From Candidatus Kuenenia stuttgartensis (lineage in GTDB: Bacteria > Planctomycetota > Planctomycetia > Planctomycetales > Planctomycetaceae), in assembly GCA_945861465.1 (NCBI GenBank), contig CAMAVB010000051.1, forward strand, positions 1 to 36,483: 36,483 nucleotides of DNA, written 5' to 3'. The translations under genes were made by a program, and so were the position numbers. The notes beneath the pieces are model-generated. The model saw nothing but the letters and a program-made list of their open reading frames with translations, did not search any database and had not been told where the DNA came from. This document shows, piece after piece, positions 8,257 through 17,632 of the stretch. Within the stretch, counting starts at the first letter, position 1. Every line of letters begins with the position of its first letter.

Positions 8257-9053
8257 GTGTGCCACCGGGTACGATTATCGTCAACGCTGACGACTTCGGA
8301 CAATCTTCGACCGTGAATCGGGCGATCATTGCGTGTTTCGACTCCGGTCTGATTTCCAGTGCAACAATCATGGCCAACATGCCGGGGTTTGATGAGGCCT
8401 GTGCTCTGGCGATTTCCAATCAGCTGACTGGCCGGATTGGTGTCCATCTGAATCTCACCGACGGCTGGCCTCTGCTGCCGGAATTGCAGAGCAATCCTGC
8501 ATTGTGTGACGCATCCGGCAGATTTCGTCGATTCCGGTCACGTCTCCTTTCGAAGTCTGATCGCGCCATGATTGCCGCAGAGGTCGGCGCTCAGATTCAG
8601 CGATGTCGTGCTGCAGGACTCCCGTTGACGCACGCGGATTCGCATCAGCACGTTCACAATGAGCCGATGGTTTTTCGGGCGATCCAGCCCGTCCTGAAAC
8701 ATCTCGGAATCCGGCATCTCAGAATCTCCCGGAACATGGATTCGCTGCCCGTCGTATCCTCAAAATACGTGGCCAAGTTATGTTTCAACCGCTGGGTCGC
8801 GTTCCACGGACTGCGAGGCACAGACTACTTCGGCTCGGTTGAAAACTTCGTGCATTTTCGATCAACCGATCGACTTTCAGGGGTATCAATTGAGATCCTG
8901 ACTCATCCGTCCTTTGATCAGGGAGGCACATTGATTGATCATTTCGACAACCTGCCGCTTCAGGATCGATTGGCCCGTGCATTTTGCGACCTGCGACTTG
9001 CCGGTTATCCATGTGGAGAGATTGTCGAACCATGCAAAGTCCGCGCCGCATGA
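8253..9053 (+). CDS. YdjC/ChbG-family carbohydrate deacetylase
   Basis: This protein is predicted to remove acetyl groups from N-acetylated sugars, using a metal-dependent NodB-like TIM-barrel fold. Residues 11-16, NADDFG, contain the catalytic and metal Asp pair. GVHLNLTDG starts at 63 and HADSHQHVH at 127, giving the remaining metal His residues expected of PF04794. The 266-residue length fits the family. Its ATG overlaps the TGA of the FkbH-like gene (ATGA), so the two are very probably translationally coupled and act on the same polymer or its precursor. Confidence 0.9.
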   Translation: MSVPPGTIIVNADDFGQSSTVNRAIIACFDSGLISSATIMANMPGFDEACALAISNQLTGRIGVHLNLTDGWPLLPELQSNPALCDASGRFRRFRSRLLSKSDRAMIAAEVGAQIQRCRAAGLPLTHADSHQHVHNEPMVFRAIQPVLKHLGIRHLRISRNMDSLPVVSSKYVAKLCFNRWVAFHGLRGTDYFGSVENFVHFRSTDRLSGVSIEILTHPSFDQGGTLIDHFDNLPLQDRLARAFCDLRLAGYPCGEIVEPCKVRAA

Positions 9054-9102
9054 CAACAGGATTTGAATGAAACGACTGAACCAGCGTGCTTTAAGACATT
9101 TG

Positions 9103-9485
9103 TTACCACAGAGGACACGGAGGAGCACAGAGGAATCCTGCCGCGGGCTTCGCCCGCAATCCAAAGTAGTCGTCACTCTCTGAGTGACGCAATGCGATTC
9201 ATTTGGCCAGTTCAGACAAGCGTCACTGAGGCAGTCGCGTTCTGGATGATCCGCACTTATCCCAATCAATCGCAATTCATCACTCAGAGAGTGATGGCTA
9301 CTTTGTACTCAACCAGGTGCTCTCCTGCTGGTCAGGATAAATCTTCTCAGAATAACAACAATCGCAACGTTTGCTGAGCAGTAGAGTGACGCTGGGTCAC
9401 ATGCACATCATCTTCCGATCGAGTCAGGATTTCTCTTCCTGCGATTTTGCTGCTCTCTGTGTACCTCTGTGTCCTCTGTGGTAAA
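9103..9485. repeat. Gene-free stretch bounded by CACAGAGG inverted arms
   Basis: The 523-bp gap 9054-9576 has no credible gene. The left arm (9103-9137, ACCACAGAGGACACGGAGGA) is inverted at the right (about 9450-9485, TGTACCTCTGTGTCCTCTGT). Between them are small hairpins such as CACTCTCTGAGTG and CATCACTCAGAGAGTGATG. Positions 9339-9381 match 14197-14240. Confidence 0.7.
9339..9381 (+). repeat. Dispersed direct repeat, copy 1
   Basis: AAATCTTCTCAGAATAA is followed by AACGTTTGCTGAGCAG. The same two blocks with similar spacing occur at 14197-14240, upstream of the 1059-residue protein. The function is unknown. Confidence 0.7.
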
Positions 9486-9576
9486 TCAATTCGTTAAATT
9501 CCGCTTTGAAAGTGCTAACGTCGCTCCGCTCGCCGGACTCATTTCCGACCGCGCACAGCATATCGCAGTGATTCAA

Positions 9577-10599
9577 CTACCACTTCAGGATGACTTTCCC
9601 TGATTGCCCGGACTTCATCGCTGCAAAGCCCTGTTCAAATTCTGTGTAGTGCAGCCGATGTGTAATCACCGGACTGATGTCCAGCCCGCTCTGCAGCATG
9701 ACGGTCATCTTGTACCACGTCTCGTACATCTCACGACCATAGATCCCATGGATCGTGAGCATGTTGAACACGACGAGATTCCAGTCGATTGAGATGTCTT
9801 CTGACGGAATTCCAAGCATCGCGATTTTTCCGCCATGAGCCATGTTTTTCAGCATGTCTCGAAACGCTGACGGATTGCCCGACATTTCCAGACCGACGTC
9901 AAACCCCTCCGCCATACCCAGCTCACGCTGCACGTCTTCCAGCGTTTCAGATTTCACGTTGACCGCACGTGTCGCACCCATCTTCTTTGCCAGTTCCAGA
10001 CGCCATGGATTGACGTCGGTCACGACGACAAAACGTGCTCCCGCGTGCCGTGCAACGGCGGTGGCCATCAGGCCGATCGGGCCAGCTCCAGTGATCAACA
10101 CATCTTCGCCAAGGACTGGGAATGCCAATGCCGTATGCACTGCATTGCCGAACGGATCAAAGATCGATGCAATGTCACGATCGATCGCAGAGTCATGGTG
10201 CCACACGTTGGTCATGGGCAGTGCGATGTATTCGGCAAACGCGCCCGGTCGGTTAACGCCGATCCCCTGTGTCTTCGCACAGAGATGACGTCTGCCTGCC
10301 AGACAGTTTCGACAACGACCGCAAACGACATGGCCTTCACCGCTCACGACTTCCCCGGCATGAAAGTCGACGACATTGGATCCTACTGAAACCACTTCGC
10401 CGACAAATTCATGCCCGACGACCATCGGGACCGGGATTGTTTTCTGTGCCCACGCATCCCATTCATAAATATGCACATCGGTGCCACAGATTCCCGTGCG
10501 ATCCACTTTGATCAGCACGTCGTTGACGCCCACTTTGGGTTCGGGAACATCTTCCAGCCAGAGCCCTTTTTGGGCATGTCGCTTTACCAGAGCCTTCAC
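9577..10599 (-). CDS. tdh: L-threonine 3-dehydrogenase
   Basis: This zinc-dependent medium-chain dehydrogenase oxidises L-threonine to 2-amino-3-ketobutyrate with NAD. With the GTG start at 10599 the protein has 340 residues. Cys38, His63 and Glu64 fall at catalytic-zinc positions numbered as in E. coli Tdh, and Cys93, Cys96, Cys99 and Cys107 form the structural zinc site. GAGPIG in the Rossmann fold and the [11 protein letters not shown] segment are also typical. This start is preferred over GTG at 10632 because AAGGA (10611-10607) is well spaced and the N-terminus then matches the family. No 2-amino-3-ketobutyrate CoA ligase gene is adjacent in the window. Confidence 0.95.
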   Translation of the reverse strand: MKALVKRHAQKGLWLEDVPEPKVGVNDVLIKVDRTGICGTDVHIYEWDAWAQKTIPVPMVVGHEFVGEVVSVGSNVVDFHAGEVVSGEGHVVCGRCRNCLAGRRHLCAKTQGIGVNRPGAFAEYIALPMTNVWHHDSAIDRDIASIFDPFGNAVHTALAFPVLGEDVLITGAGPIGLMATAVARHAGARFVVVTDVNPWRLELAKKMGATRAVNVKSETLEDVQRELGMAEGFDVGLEMSGNPSAFRDMLKNMAHGGKIAMLGIPSEDISIDWNLVVFNMLTIHGIYGREMYETWYKMTVMLQSGLDISPVITHRLHYTEFEQGFAAMKSGQSGKVILKW

Positions 10600-10690
10600 G
10601 TCCTCGTCCTTTACCTGAAATTTAGATATCACTCAATCATCGCTCAGGGTATCAGTTGAACCTCGTCGTGACCACAGTCCTGGCAGTGGC

Positions 10691-10851
10691 GTGGAAGATT
10701 CCGGATTGCGGAACAGTAGGGTGGGACCAGCGGCTGATAAGCCGCGCCAGCCCACCAGTCGAAGCGGGGCGTGGTGGGCCGGCGCTCGCGTTGCTCACTT
10801 GTCCCACCCTACATTATTTGACCCCACGTTTCCCTATCCGGAATCCTCCAC
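10691..10851. repeat. Palindromic element overlapping the 3' end of the DUF1080 gene
   Basis: The outer arms are GTGGAAGATTCCGGAT (10691-10706) and ATCCGGAATCCTCCAC (10836-10851). The inner arms are GTAGGGTGGGACCAG (from 10716) and CTTGTCCCACCCTAC (to 10812). The right part encodes the last codons and the stop of the minus-strand DUF1080 gene. Confidence 0.8.
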
Positions 10852-11800
10852 GTTGTTGCCTGCCGCCGCGTTCACTGACGGACCAATGCAGAGGTCCTGG
10901 CGACAATGGAATCACAGACTCACCGCAGGCGCTGTCGGCATCATTCTCGGGTGCTTCGTTAACATTCTTTTCCGGTGCGACAACCGGCAGTTTACGCAGT
11001 CGAATTCGTCGAAAATGTACAACTGAGCCTTCGCTTTGCAAGGCAATGCTGCCAGAAGATGGTTTCGCACCGCTCACTTCGCCTGCTTTCCTGCCGTTCA
11101 CTTCCATTCTCAACCGACCACTCTGGCTGACAATCTTCCCTTCGTTCCAGGTATCCACTGCCCGCGCGAGATCAGGGTCCGCTTCACTGGAATGATCGCT
11201 CATCCCATCGCCACTGGGGAATATGCTGCCTGTCTTTGGTTGATGCAGCTGCACCTGCATTGATGTTGGCCAGATACGGGGTTCGTCCTGCGTGTAGACA
11301 AGCACGCCACTGTTGCCGTCCGGATCTTTGGGATACTTCCATTCCAGCGTCAGTTCAAACTCAGAAAACGTCTCCGTTGTATAAAGGAAGCCTTTGGGTT
11401 CGCCGGAACAAATCAGAACGAGTTCCTTTTCGTCCCCCTCGCGAATCACTTTCCAGATGGGCATGTCCTCTGTTGCAGGCACAGAACTGAAAACTTTCCA
11501 ATGCTGTGTCAGATCATCCGTCAACAAATCGACCGGCGCAAACTCATCCTTCTTAGGTACGATCTTGTCATCGACAGCGGCTACAGATTTCTCTTCGGTC
11601 TGTGTGTTCTTCCCAATCGACCGTGCTCCATTTGAATTGTCCTGCTGTTGCGGCGCTGCATCCTGAGCAATCGAAGTCCTGGCCAGGAGCAGCGCCAGCA
11701 CAAGGACGATACAGCGAATCGGTCGGCATTTCAGCCAGAGGATTGGTAGCTGTAACTTCGTTGAGACGCGACTTTGAAATTGAGACGGCCTCTGAGACAC
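10814..11800 (-). CDS. Exported DUF1080 (3-keto-disaccharide hydrolase-like) protein
   Basis: This 328-residue protein has a long basic N-region and a hydrophobic signal segment (CIVLVLALLLARTSIA, about residues 30-45), so it is probably exported. The DUF1080 domain (PF06439, a LamG-like jelly roll) spans about 95-270, with LTLEWKYPKDPDGNSGVLVY and GSIALQSEGSVVHFRRIRLR as hallmark stretches. The family is much expanded in planctomycetes and includes 3-keto-glycoside hydrolases. Catalysis here is not demonstrated. GTG at 11800 has AGGAA about 6 nt upstream, and no in-frame ATG is nearby. The final dozen residues are encoded by one arm of a palindromic repeat, so the native C-terminus may have been replaced. 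Confidence 0.8.
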   Translation of the reverse strand: MSQRPSQFQSRVSTKLQLPILWLKCRPIRCIVLVLALLLARTSIAQDAAPQQQDNSNGARSIGKNTQTEEKSVAAVDDKIVPKKDEFAPVDLLTDDLTQHWKVFSSVPATEDMPIWKVIREGDEKELVLICSGEPKGFLYTTETFSEFELTLEWKYPKDPDGNSGVLVYTQDEPRIWPTSMQVQLHQPKTGSIFPSGDGMSDHSSEADPDLARAVDTWNEGKIVSQSGRLRMEVNGRKAGEVSGAKPSSGSIALQSEGSVVHFRRIRLRKLPVVAPEKNVNEAPENDADSACGESVIPLSPGPLHWSVSERGGRQQRGGFRIGKRGVK

Positions 11801-12045
11801 CAGATATTCCTTGCTTGTACTTTGGCGGAACTCGTGCGTGGTAAAGGACGGCCTGCCGACAAGCGGTCTCGTTCGGGAAAGACTCTGAATGATGAACTAC
11901 ACATCGGAACAGGTCGATTGTCAATGCTACAGGTGTCAACGCCAAGACGGAAAATATCTGTTGACATGTTTTACTGAATTAGTGTACACCTGACAGGCCC
12001 TGTCTGACAAATTCCGTTGCCATTCGGCGTAGCAAGTGCGTGACC

Positions 12046-12912
12046 ATGAATCGGCCCCAAAGGATCTGGTTCGCAAATATCTGCGTCGTGATGACGATCG
12101 GTTGTCAATCCGTCGGAATTCCACCCGCCGTAGTCGCGTTGCCAGCGACGTCCGCCCCTGAGATTCCCCTGCGACTTGCCTCGTCGTCGAAAGTCGTCGG
12201 CTTCGATGTGACGATTGATGACCAGCGACCGGACTACGAACGTCAATATTATCCTGGTACCTGCGAGCCTCGACGCTGGCATGATGCCATGTCGTTTGTC
12301 CCGATGGAATCCTTTGCGCCGTCAATTGAAGATCAATTTCGTCAGCGCGCGGCTGCTGCGTTCGAGTCTGTGTCACCTGACGCTGATCGCGCCACAATGA
12401 CGCTCACGTCGTTTCAATTTGTCTTCGATCAACGGGAGGACATTCAGGGTGAATATCAGGCAAAGTATGTCAATTGGGCGGCAGTCAAAGAACGAGAAGA
12501 TGACGAACGGCAGGCACGCCGGGATGCACAATTGGACGAAAGATGGGATGAACGTCTGGAAAGCAATGAACCATTTAAATCCCTCGGACCATCGGTGGCT
12601 GGGGAAATTTTCATGGCATCAATGACTACGCTGTTCATCGACCTACCCCGAAGTGTCGCGCGAAAATCCGCAATTCAGAAACGGACACTCGCCGAAGCCC
12701 AAACACTCCCCACGGAAATTACCGACGGTAAACAGACCGGGCTCAACTGCCAGATTCATGCAGTAGTCAGCTTCGCAGGCAGTCATGGAGCCGACGTGCA
12801 ACGTATCATTCGCATCAATCGCCACGCTCCGCTGAGAGCCGACGGATCATTCGAGGAACAGACCGCTGACTTCATCGAAGCCGCACTCGATGAATTCTCA
12901 ACATCGCTTTGA
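12046..12912 (+). CDS. Putative lipoprotein of unknown function
   Basis: This 288-residue protein is not recognised. The N-terminus (RIWFANICVVMTIGCQS) is a short hydrophobic segment ending in a lipobox-like TIGC, suggesting a membrane-anchored lipoprotein. A highly charged Arg/Glu/Asp-rich, probably helical stretch lies around residues 145-185. Later parts are mixed alpha/beta. ATG at 12046 is preferred over GTG at 12040; neither has a strong ribosome-binding site. It is divergent from the DUF1080 gene across about 245 bp, which must contain both promoters but shows no clear motif. Confidence 0.65.
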   Translation: MNRPQRIWFANICVVMTIGCQSVGIPPAVVALPATSAPEIPLRLASSSKVVGFDVTIDDQRPDYERQYYPGTCEPRRWHDAMSFVPMESFAPSIEDQFRQRAAAAFESVSPDADRATMTLTSFQFVFDQREDIQGEYQAKYVNWAAVKEREDDERQARRDAQLDERWDERLESNEPFKSLGPSVAGEIFMASMTTLFIDLPRSVARKSAIQKRTLAEAQTLPTEITDGKQTGLNCQIHAVVSFAGSHGADVQRIIRINRHAPLRADGSFEEQTADFIEAALDEFSTSL

Positions 12913-13053
12913 CGTGTCTTCAGAGGCTGGCGCTTCAAACTTCAGTCGATCCACTCTAGACTGCACTGCGCACAGAGTAGGCCGGACCAAGTTGGCCGCG
13001 TGTGTCGGAACAGCGCAAACCCGCGTTCTTCCCCCACCTTTCCTCTAAAAGTG

Positions 13054-14070
13054 ATGTCGTCCGCAATGTATTGTCTGTTTTTGATTCTGTTGCCGATGGC
13101 AATCCTGTCGCATGCCGCGAGTGCCGGGGATCTGGTCACCGAAGAAGTTGAAGATGAAATTCGGATTGAGACACCTCATCTGAAAGCTGCGATCCGCAGA
13201 AAGGGATACGTGACCGGCGTGGCCGCCCAATCTTTGCTCGATAAGAAATCCGGATTTCGGGACGCCGGATTCGGGCTGGATATCGTTGACTGGATAATGG
13301 AACCAGGAAGTGACGAAGCGTATCGTGATCGGTTGGAAAAAGAATTGATCTACGAATTCGATAACCCGTGGCACGGGAAGACTGCCAAACGTTCGATCGA
13401 AGGGCCTCAGATCTGCACGCAGGCCAGAGAATTGCACCCGACAGTCACTGTCGGAACCGACTGCATTTTCATTGAACAGTCTTTCAAGTACCGCACCGCC
13501 GCGCCGGGCAGGCAGACGGGTTCCACATGGACTCAGCGTCTGGTATTTCCAGGCAACACGCGATACTTCATTTCGATGGACCGGATCGATGCCGTCAACA
13601 GCAGCGACGCCATGTTTCTGCGACTCGACATGCCCGGACATATCAAGCACACCAGAGGCGATACGTTTTCACAGGTCTATCTGAGCTATCACGGTCTGAT
13701 ACCGGCGTCGGAGTTTTTCGAAAACTTTGCCCCGCATGAGAAATTCAGCTATGTGCGGGACCGCGACGGCGTACCGGAACGTTTCATCCGGGCCTACCAA
13801 TTAAAAGATCCTGTTACCAGGAAGGCCGGATCATGGCTGGCCGGGATGACGCTGGATCCAGGTATTCCCAGCGAAGCCTGGTGTCACCAGCGTGGTTATG
13901 TGTGCATGATTGAAGAATTCGGTGGCCGCCCTGTCAAAGCCGGCGAATCCTTCAGCGCAGTATTCATCGTCGGGTACTTCGACTCGATCGAAGAAATGCA
14001 CATTGTCTATGACAAGTACAAGGGCGCCACGACGCTGGAGTTTTCGGCAACGGACTGGAAGCTGAAATAG
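13054..14070 (+). CDS. Secreted protein of unknown function
   Basis: This protein of 338 residues is not recognised. It begins with a clear signal peptide (MYCLFLILLPMAILSHAASA), so it is predicted to be exported. The body is rich in beta-forming and aromatic residues with no catalytic motif I can name. It could adopt a beta-sandwich or mutarotase-like fold, but that is only an impression. ATG at 13054 is chosen because it places the signal peptide at the N-terminus; GTG at 13051 is equally possible, and a longer reading from 13000 would bury the signal. Confidence 0.6.
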   Translation: MSSAMYCLFLILLPMAILSHAASAGDLVTEEVEDEIRIETPHLKAAIRRKGYVTGVAAQSLLDKKSGFRDAGFGLDIVDWIMEPGSDEAYRDRLEKELIYEFDNPWHGKTAKRSIEGPQICTQARELHPTVTVGTDCIFIEQSFKYRTAAPGRQTGSTWTQRLVFPGNTRYFISMDRIDAVNSSDAMFLRLDMPGHIKHTRGDTFSQVYLSYHGLIPASEFFENFAPHEKFSYVRDRDGVPERFIRAYQLKDPVTRKAGSWLAGMTLDPGIPSEAWCHQRGYVCMIEEFGGRPVKAGESFSAVFIVGYFDSIEEMHIVYDKYKGATTLEFSATDWKLK

Positions 14071-14114
14071 CGCCTGCTACTTGGCGCGGGCCTTGCCTGC
14101 AACCGAAACAAGTA

Positions 14115-14160
14115 AGCAGATTTCGCTGAAATCTGCTGTGCCGACTTCGGCGAAGTCGGC
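14115..14160. repeat. Two adjacent hairpins
   Basis: AGCAGATTTC-GCT-GAAATCTGCT is followed at once by GCCGACTTC-GGC-GAAGTCGGC. Both are perfect stems with 3-nt loops, in the 382-bp gap 14071-14452. There is no T-run, so a terminator role is doubtful. Confidence 0.75.
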
Positions 14161-14196
14161 CTACATCTTAGCCGCCCTCAAAATGATGCGTTGCCA

Positions 14197-14240
14197 AAAA
14201 TCTTCTCAAGAATATTCAACTCTCAACGTTTGCTGAGCAG
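14197..14240 (+). repeat. Dispersed direct repeat, copy 2
   Basis: AAATCTTCTCAAGAATA and CAACGTTTGCTGAGCAG repeat the block at 9339-9381 with small differences in the middle. Nothing else was recognised up to 14452. Confidence 0.7.
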
Positions 14241-14452
14241 AACCCCTGCCAGAAATGACCGAGTGCATTCTTTCACTCACCGCGAAAGAAATGGGCTCCA
14301 CGCTTGTTTTGGCACACACGATTGGCCTCCCATCCACCAGGACCAGACGAGTTTTTTTGCTGGCCGCTTGCTCCAGGGCAATTCTCTTGCGACGATGCTG
14401 ACGGCTTCGTTGATGAATCCCGCCCCCAACCCCGAATTTCTGGACTTTTGCC

Positions 14453-17400
14453 GTGATCAGATCCTCCGTTCGTACTGTTTCCCTGCGTTCGATGATTTCC
14501 AGCAGCACTTTTGCCGTTTGGACAATGATCTGTGGTCTGACAGCAGCAGAAGTGCGGGACAGAGCGGTCGTCAGTCTTACGTTTGATGATCTGCCCGAAT
14601 CAGGTGTCATCACGACGACTGCCGATTCTGCGAAGAGCGGTAAGGTCGCGGATGCCGTGTCGCTGACTCAGGTGCCATCACGCATTCCATCGGCATTTGT
14701 CGCGGGCAGCGCAGGAGCATCGCTGTTGCTCAATCCGGACAAGAAGCAGCAGATTGTCATTGCAAGCAGCGAAGACGTCAGCCGCCCGGATGCGGTGACT
14801 GTCAGCGGACTGTTTGCCAATTTGCAGTCGGCTGACTCCAACACCTATTACGGCCTGTTTGCCAAGCGCCATCCGACCAGCAGCACATCAAACTACGGAA
14901 TCAATTTCAATCCCGGTACGGATACACTTCAGGTGTACATTCATGACGGCACGGGATACAAACTTGGGCAGTACAGCGTCAAGCAGACGATTGGTTATCG
15001 ACGTCGGATGCATTTGACCATCAGCCTCGAACATGCCGATGCTCCGGGAGTTGACGCCGACGCAGATGTGGATGATGTTCGACTACGGGTGTTTGTCAAT
15101 GGTCAGCTGGCGACTCCGACGGTCGTCTCGGGTGGGTTCGCCGACAGCAACGTTGCGTGGCTGCAGGACATTTCTCTGGCGAAGTGTGTGAGCGATACGC
15201 CACTCACAGTTGGTTCCAGTTTCACCGACGGCGAAATGCTGCGACTCGTCTGTGATGAATTTCATGTCTTTGCCGAGGCCTTGACGAACGAAGATGCCTT
15301 GGCGTTGTTTACCGAAGTGGCTGGTGCATCCGCCGCTGAGATTTCACAGGAGCAGACAGCCGGTGCTGACAGCACTCGAGCACAACCCGTGATTGGTCGA
15401 GTGATCCCTCACGCGATTGAAATCAACAAGACAACGCGCGTGGAATTGGCCGGTCAGAATCTGCTGGGAGCAAGGCTGCACAAAGACGTGGCGGGCATTT
15501 CCTGTACGGTCGTGGAAGGTGGTAACGTGAACCAGGGACTCTTCGATGTGACGGTCGCAGACACCGTATTGCCCGGACGTTATCTGGTGCGGTGCGTGAC
15601 GGCTGGGGGTGTCAGCAAACCTGCCGTGATCGCGGTCGATCGCATTCCAACGGCAACTGACGGTACATACACCAGAGAATCCCCTGCGACGGCCCTGCCA
15701 ATTGCAGTCGCTGGCGTCATTTCCGGCACCGAACAAAAGCAACTTTGGTTTCGCGGAATCGCGAACCAAAAGATAGTCGCGGAAGTCGAAGCTCGGCGCG
15801 TTGGTTCGAAACTCGATCCGGTGGTTGAAATCCGTTCTGCCGAAGGAACCCCTTTGGCGCTGCAATGGCAGCAGGCGGAACTCCAGGGTGATGCGCGAGC
15901 CACAGTGACGCTGCCGGCCGACGGCCTGTACGTGGCGGAAGTTCACGATCTCCAGTTTCGAGCGGCAGGCGGCAGCATCTGGCGATTGATAGTGGGTGAC
16001 CTGCCACCGTCATCGATTGCCTTTCCGGCGACATTGACGTCCGTGGACACATCATTGAGAACCCTCAGCAGGAATTCGATTTCGGAAGCTGTTTCGATCC
16101 GGGAGAGCGCCGGCAGCATTACGATACAGGCGGGCGTGGCCATCCTTCCCCTGCCCGCACTCAGAACATTGAATGGCGTGCATGTGATCGAACCACTCGA
16201 AGGCACGTTTCCGGAAGCTGCTGTCGATGCCACGTTCACGGCAACTCCGTTTTTGCCGCTGTTCATCAGTGGACGCATCACCGCGCAGGGTGAAACCGAC
16301 ACCATTCTGCTGACGGTCACGCCACAGCAGACATTAAACTTTCAGCTGGCCGCCCATGCGATCTCCTCTCCGTTGCGCGGTCACCTTTCACTGTCCAATG
16401 GTGACGCGATCGTCGCGCAGAATGATGGGAATTCGGGAGTTGATGATCCAACATTCAACTTTACCGTGCCGGATGGTGTGACTCAATTGAAGGTCCGCGT
16501 GCGGGATATCAACGAAAAAGGTTCACAGGCGTCGGTCTATCAGCTTCAGATTGCCCGCCCCGATCGCCCCGCGTTTACGATGAGTACTCGCGAAGAATCC
16601 GTGCGTCTGCCGTTGAACGGATCGACGCCGGTCCGATTGTCGGTGGCTCGAACATCGCCTTCCTTTCGATACACGGGCCCGATTCATCTTTCAACTTCGG
16701 GGATGTCGTCGGTCACAATTGTGCCGCAGACGCTTGCGGCAACTGAGCAGAATCAGGACGTGTTGGTGATGCTGACTCGAAACGCAGCAGGGAATCCTGA
16801 CGTCGCGGCGGACGGGCAATCGCTGACAATTTCCGGTACTGGCGACGGATCAGCGTCAGGGTTTTCGGCGATAGTCTCTTTAGATCTTGACTCGGTTCCG
16901 ACGAATGCACTGACCCTGGCCGACGATGCCCTGGTGACCGGCCCTGCCGATCCGACTCCCGGCACGATCCTCCTGGACGCCGCGCCACCGATTCTGCTGC
17001 GCGGTCTGCCGACGGTTTTGCCGGTGAGAGTCCTCCCGGTGACGGAACAGACACCTCAATTTGTGCGTTTTGAAATGCTGACAACTGAGCCCGTTCGTCT
17101 GGAAGATCCAAACAAGCCTGATTCGCCGAGGAAGCCTGGCATCGCGCTGAATGAATTCCAGTTCGGTCCGGTTTCGCAGGGTGTGATCGGGCTGACTGTG
17201 CGTGTACCGACCGACACGCCGTCCTCTGCGATTGATGTCGCCATCTCAGCTGACTTTGTCACTCAGCCATTAGCATCCGGAATCGGTTCGCCGGCATGGA
17301 CCGCACCGACAACGCTGTTCATCGAAGACGCGGTCACCATCGCTCCACTCGCCGAAGTCAAAGGGACAAAGGCCGGTGGTGCCATCATCACTGGAACCGT

Positions 17401-17632
17401 CCAACGACATCCATCGTACGACGGTGAGTTCACGATCGTACTCGACGGTGTGCCCAAAGACTTCGCAGCTGCACCTGCCGTCGTCGCTGCAGGTCAATCG
17501 ACCTTCACATTGAACCTGACAATTCCCGAATCCGCCACGCCCGGCGAAGTCCCGAATCTGACTGTCCGAGCCCAGGCTGCCAGTGGATCCACTATCAGCA
17601 AACCAGCGGCAGTGAAGGTTGTGGTTGAGTAG
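14453..17632 (+). CDS. Large secreted protein with LamG-like and PPC-like domains
   Basis: This is a 1059-residue exported protein. A hydrophobic signal-like segment (about residues 14-32) precedes a LamG/concanavalin-like region (about 40-290) with VSLTFDD, GLFAKR and LRVFVNGQ. An IPT-like or beta-sandwich stretch follows (about 305-395). Later segments resemble bacterial pre-peptidase C-terminal (PPC) beta-sandwiches: QKLWFRGIANQKIVAEVEAR and then a second such unit around 605-700. It is Thr/Ser/Ala/Val rich, with few Cys. Planctomycete proteins of this layout are usually cell-surface proteins. GTG at 14453 is the longest start; ATG at 14492 is an alternative that still keeps the signal segment. 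No catalytic site was recognised. Confidence 0.7.
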   Translation: MIRSSVRTVSLRSMISSSTFAVWTMICGLTAAEVRDRAVVSLTFDDLPESGVITTTADSAKSGKVADAVSLTQVPSRIPSAFVAGSAGASLLLNPDKKQQIVIASSEDVSRPDAVTVSGLFANLQSADSNTYYGLFAKRHPTSSTSNYGINFNPGTDTLQVYIHDGTGYKLGQYSVKQTIGYRRRMHLTISLEHADAPGVDADADVDDVRLRVFVNGQLATPTVVSGGFADSNVAWLQDISLAKCVSDTPLTVGSSFTDGEMLRLVCDEFHVFAEALTNEDALALFTEVAGASAAEISQEQTAGADSTRAQPVIGRVIPHAIEINKTTRVELAGQNLLGARLHKDVAGISCTVVEGGNVNQGLFDVTVADTVLPGRYLVRCVTAGGVSKPAVIAVDRIPTATDGTYTRESPATALPIAVAGVISGTEQKQLWFRGIANQKIVAEVEARRVGSKLDPVVEIRSAEGTPLALQWQQAELQGDARATVTLPADGLYVAEVHDLQFRAAGGSIWRLIVGDLPPSSIAFPATLTSVDTSLRTLSRNSISEAVSIRESAGSITIQAGVAILPLPALRTLNGVHVIEPLEGTFPEAAVDATFTATPFLPLFISGRITAQGETDTILLTVTPQQTLNFQLAAHAISSPLRGHLSLSNGDAIVAQNDGNSGVDDPTFNFTVPDGVTQLKVRVRDINEKGSQASVYQLQIARPDRPAFTMSTREESVRLPLNGSTPVRLSVARTSPSFRYTGPIHLSTSGMSSVTIVPQTLAATEQNQDVLVMLTRNAAGNPDVAADGQSLTISGTGDGSASGFSAIVSLDLDSVPTNALTLADDALVTGPADPTPGTILLDAAPPILLRGLPTVLPVRVLPVTEQTPQFVRFEMLTTEPVRLEDPNKPDSPRKPGIALNEFQFGPVSQGVIGLTVRVPTDTPSSAIDVAISADFVTQPLASGIGSPAWTAPTTLFIEDAVTIAPLAEVKGTKAGGAIITGTVQRHPSYDGEFTIVLDGVPKDFAAAPAVVAAGQSTFTLNLTIPESATPGEVPNLTVRAQAASGSTISKPAAVKVVVE

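Noticed and set aside
9063-9377. Open frame of 104 codons after the deacetylase gene
   Set aside because: It is a translation of the CACAGAGG repeat (VTTEDTEEHRG) and hairpins, with no ribosome-binding site and no protein-like composition.
14115-14160. Paired hairpins as a terminator of the upstream secreted-protein gene
   Set aside because: The stems are good but there is no T-run after either of them, and similar hairpins occur as dispersed repeats in these genomes.
14191-14586. 131-codon frame upstream of and overlapping the 1059-residue protein
   Set aside because: It starts in a dispersed repeat, has no ribosome-binding site and no recognisable protein feature. The overlapping frame has a signal-like segment and domains.
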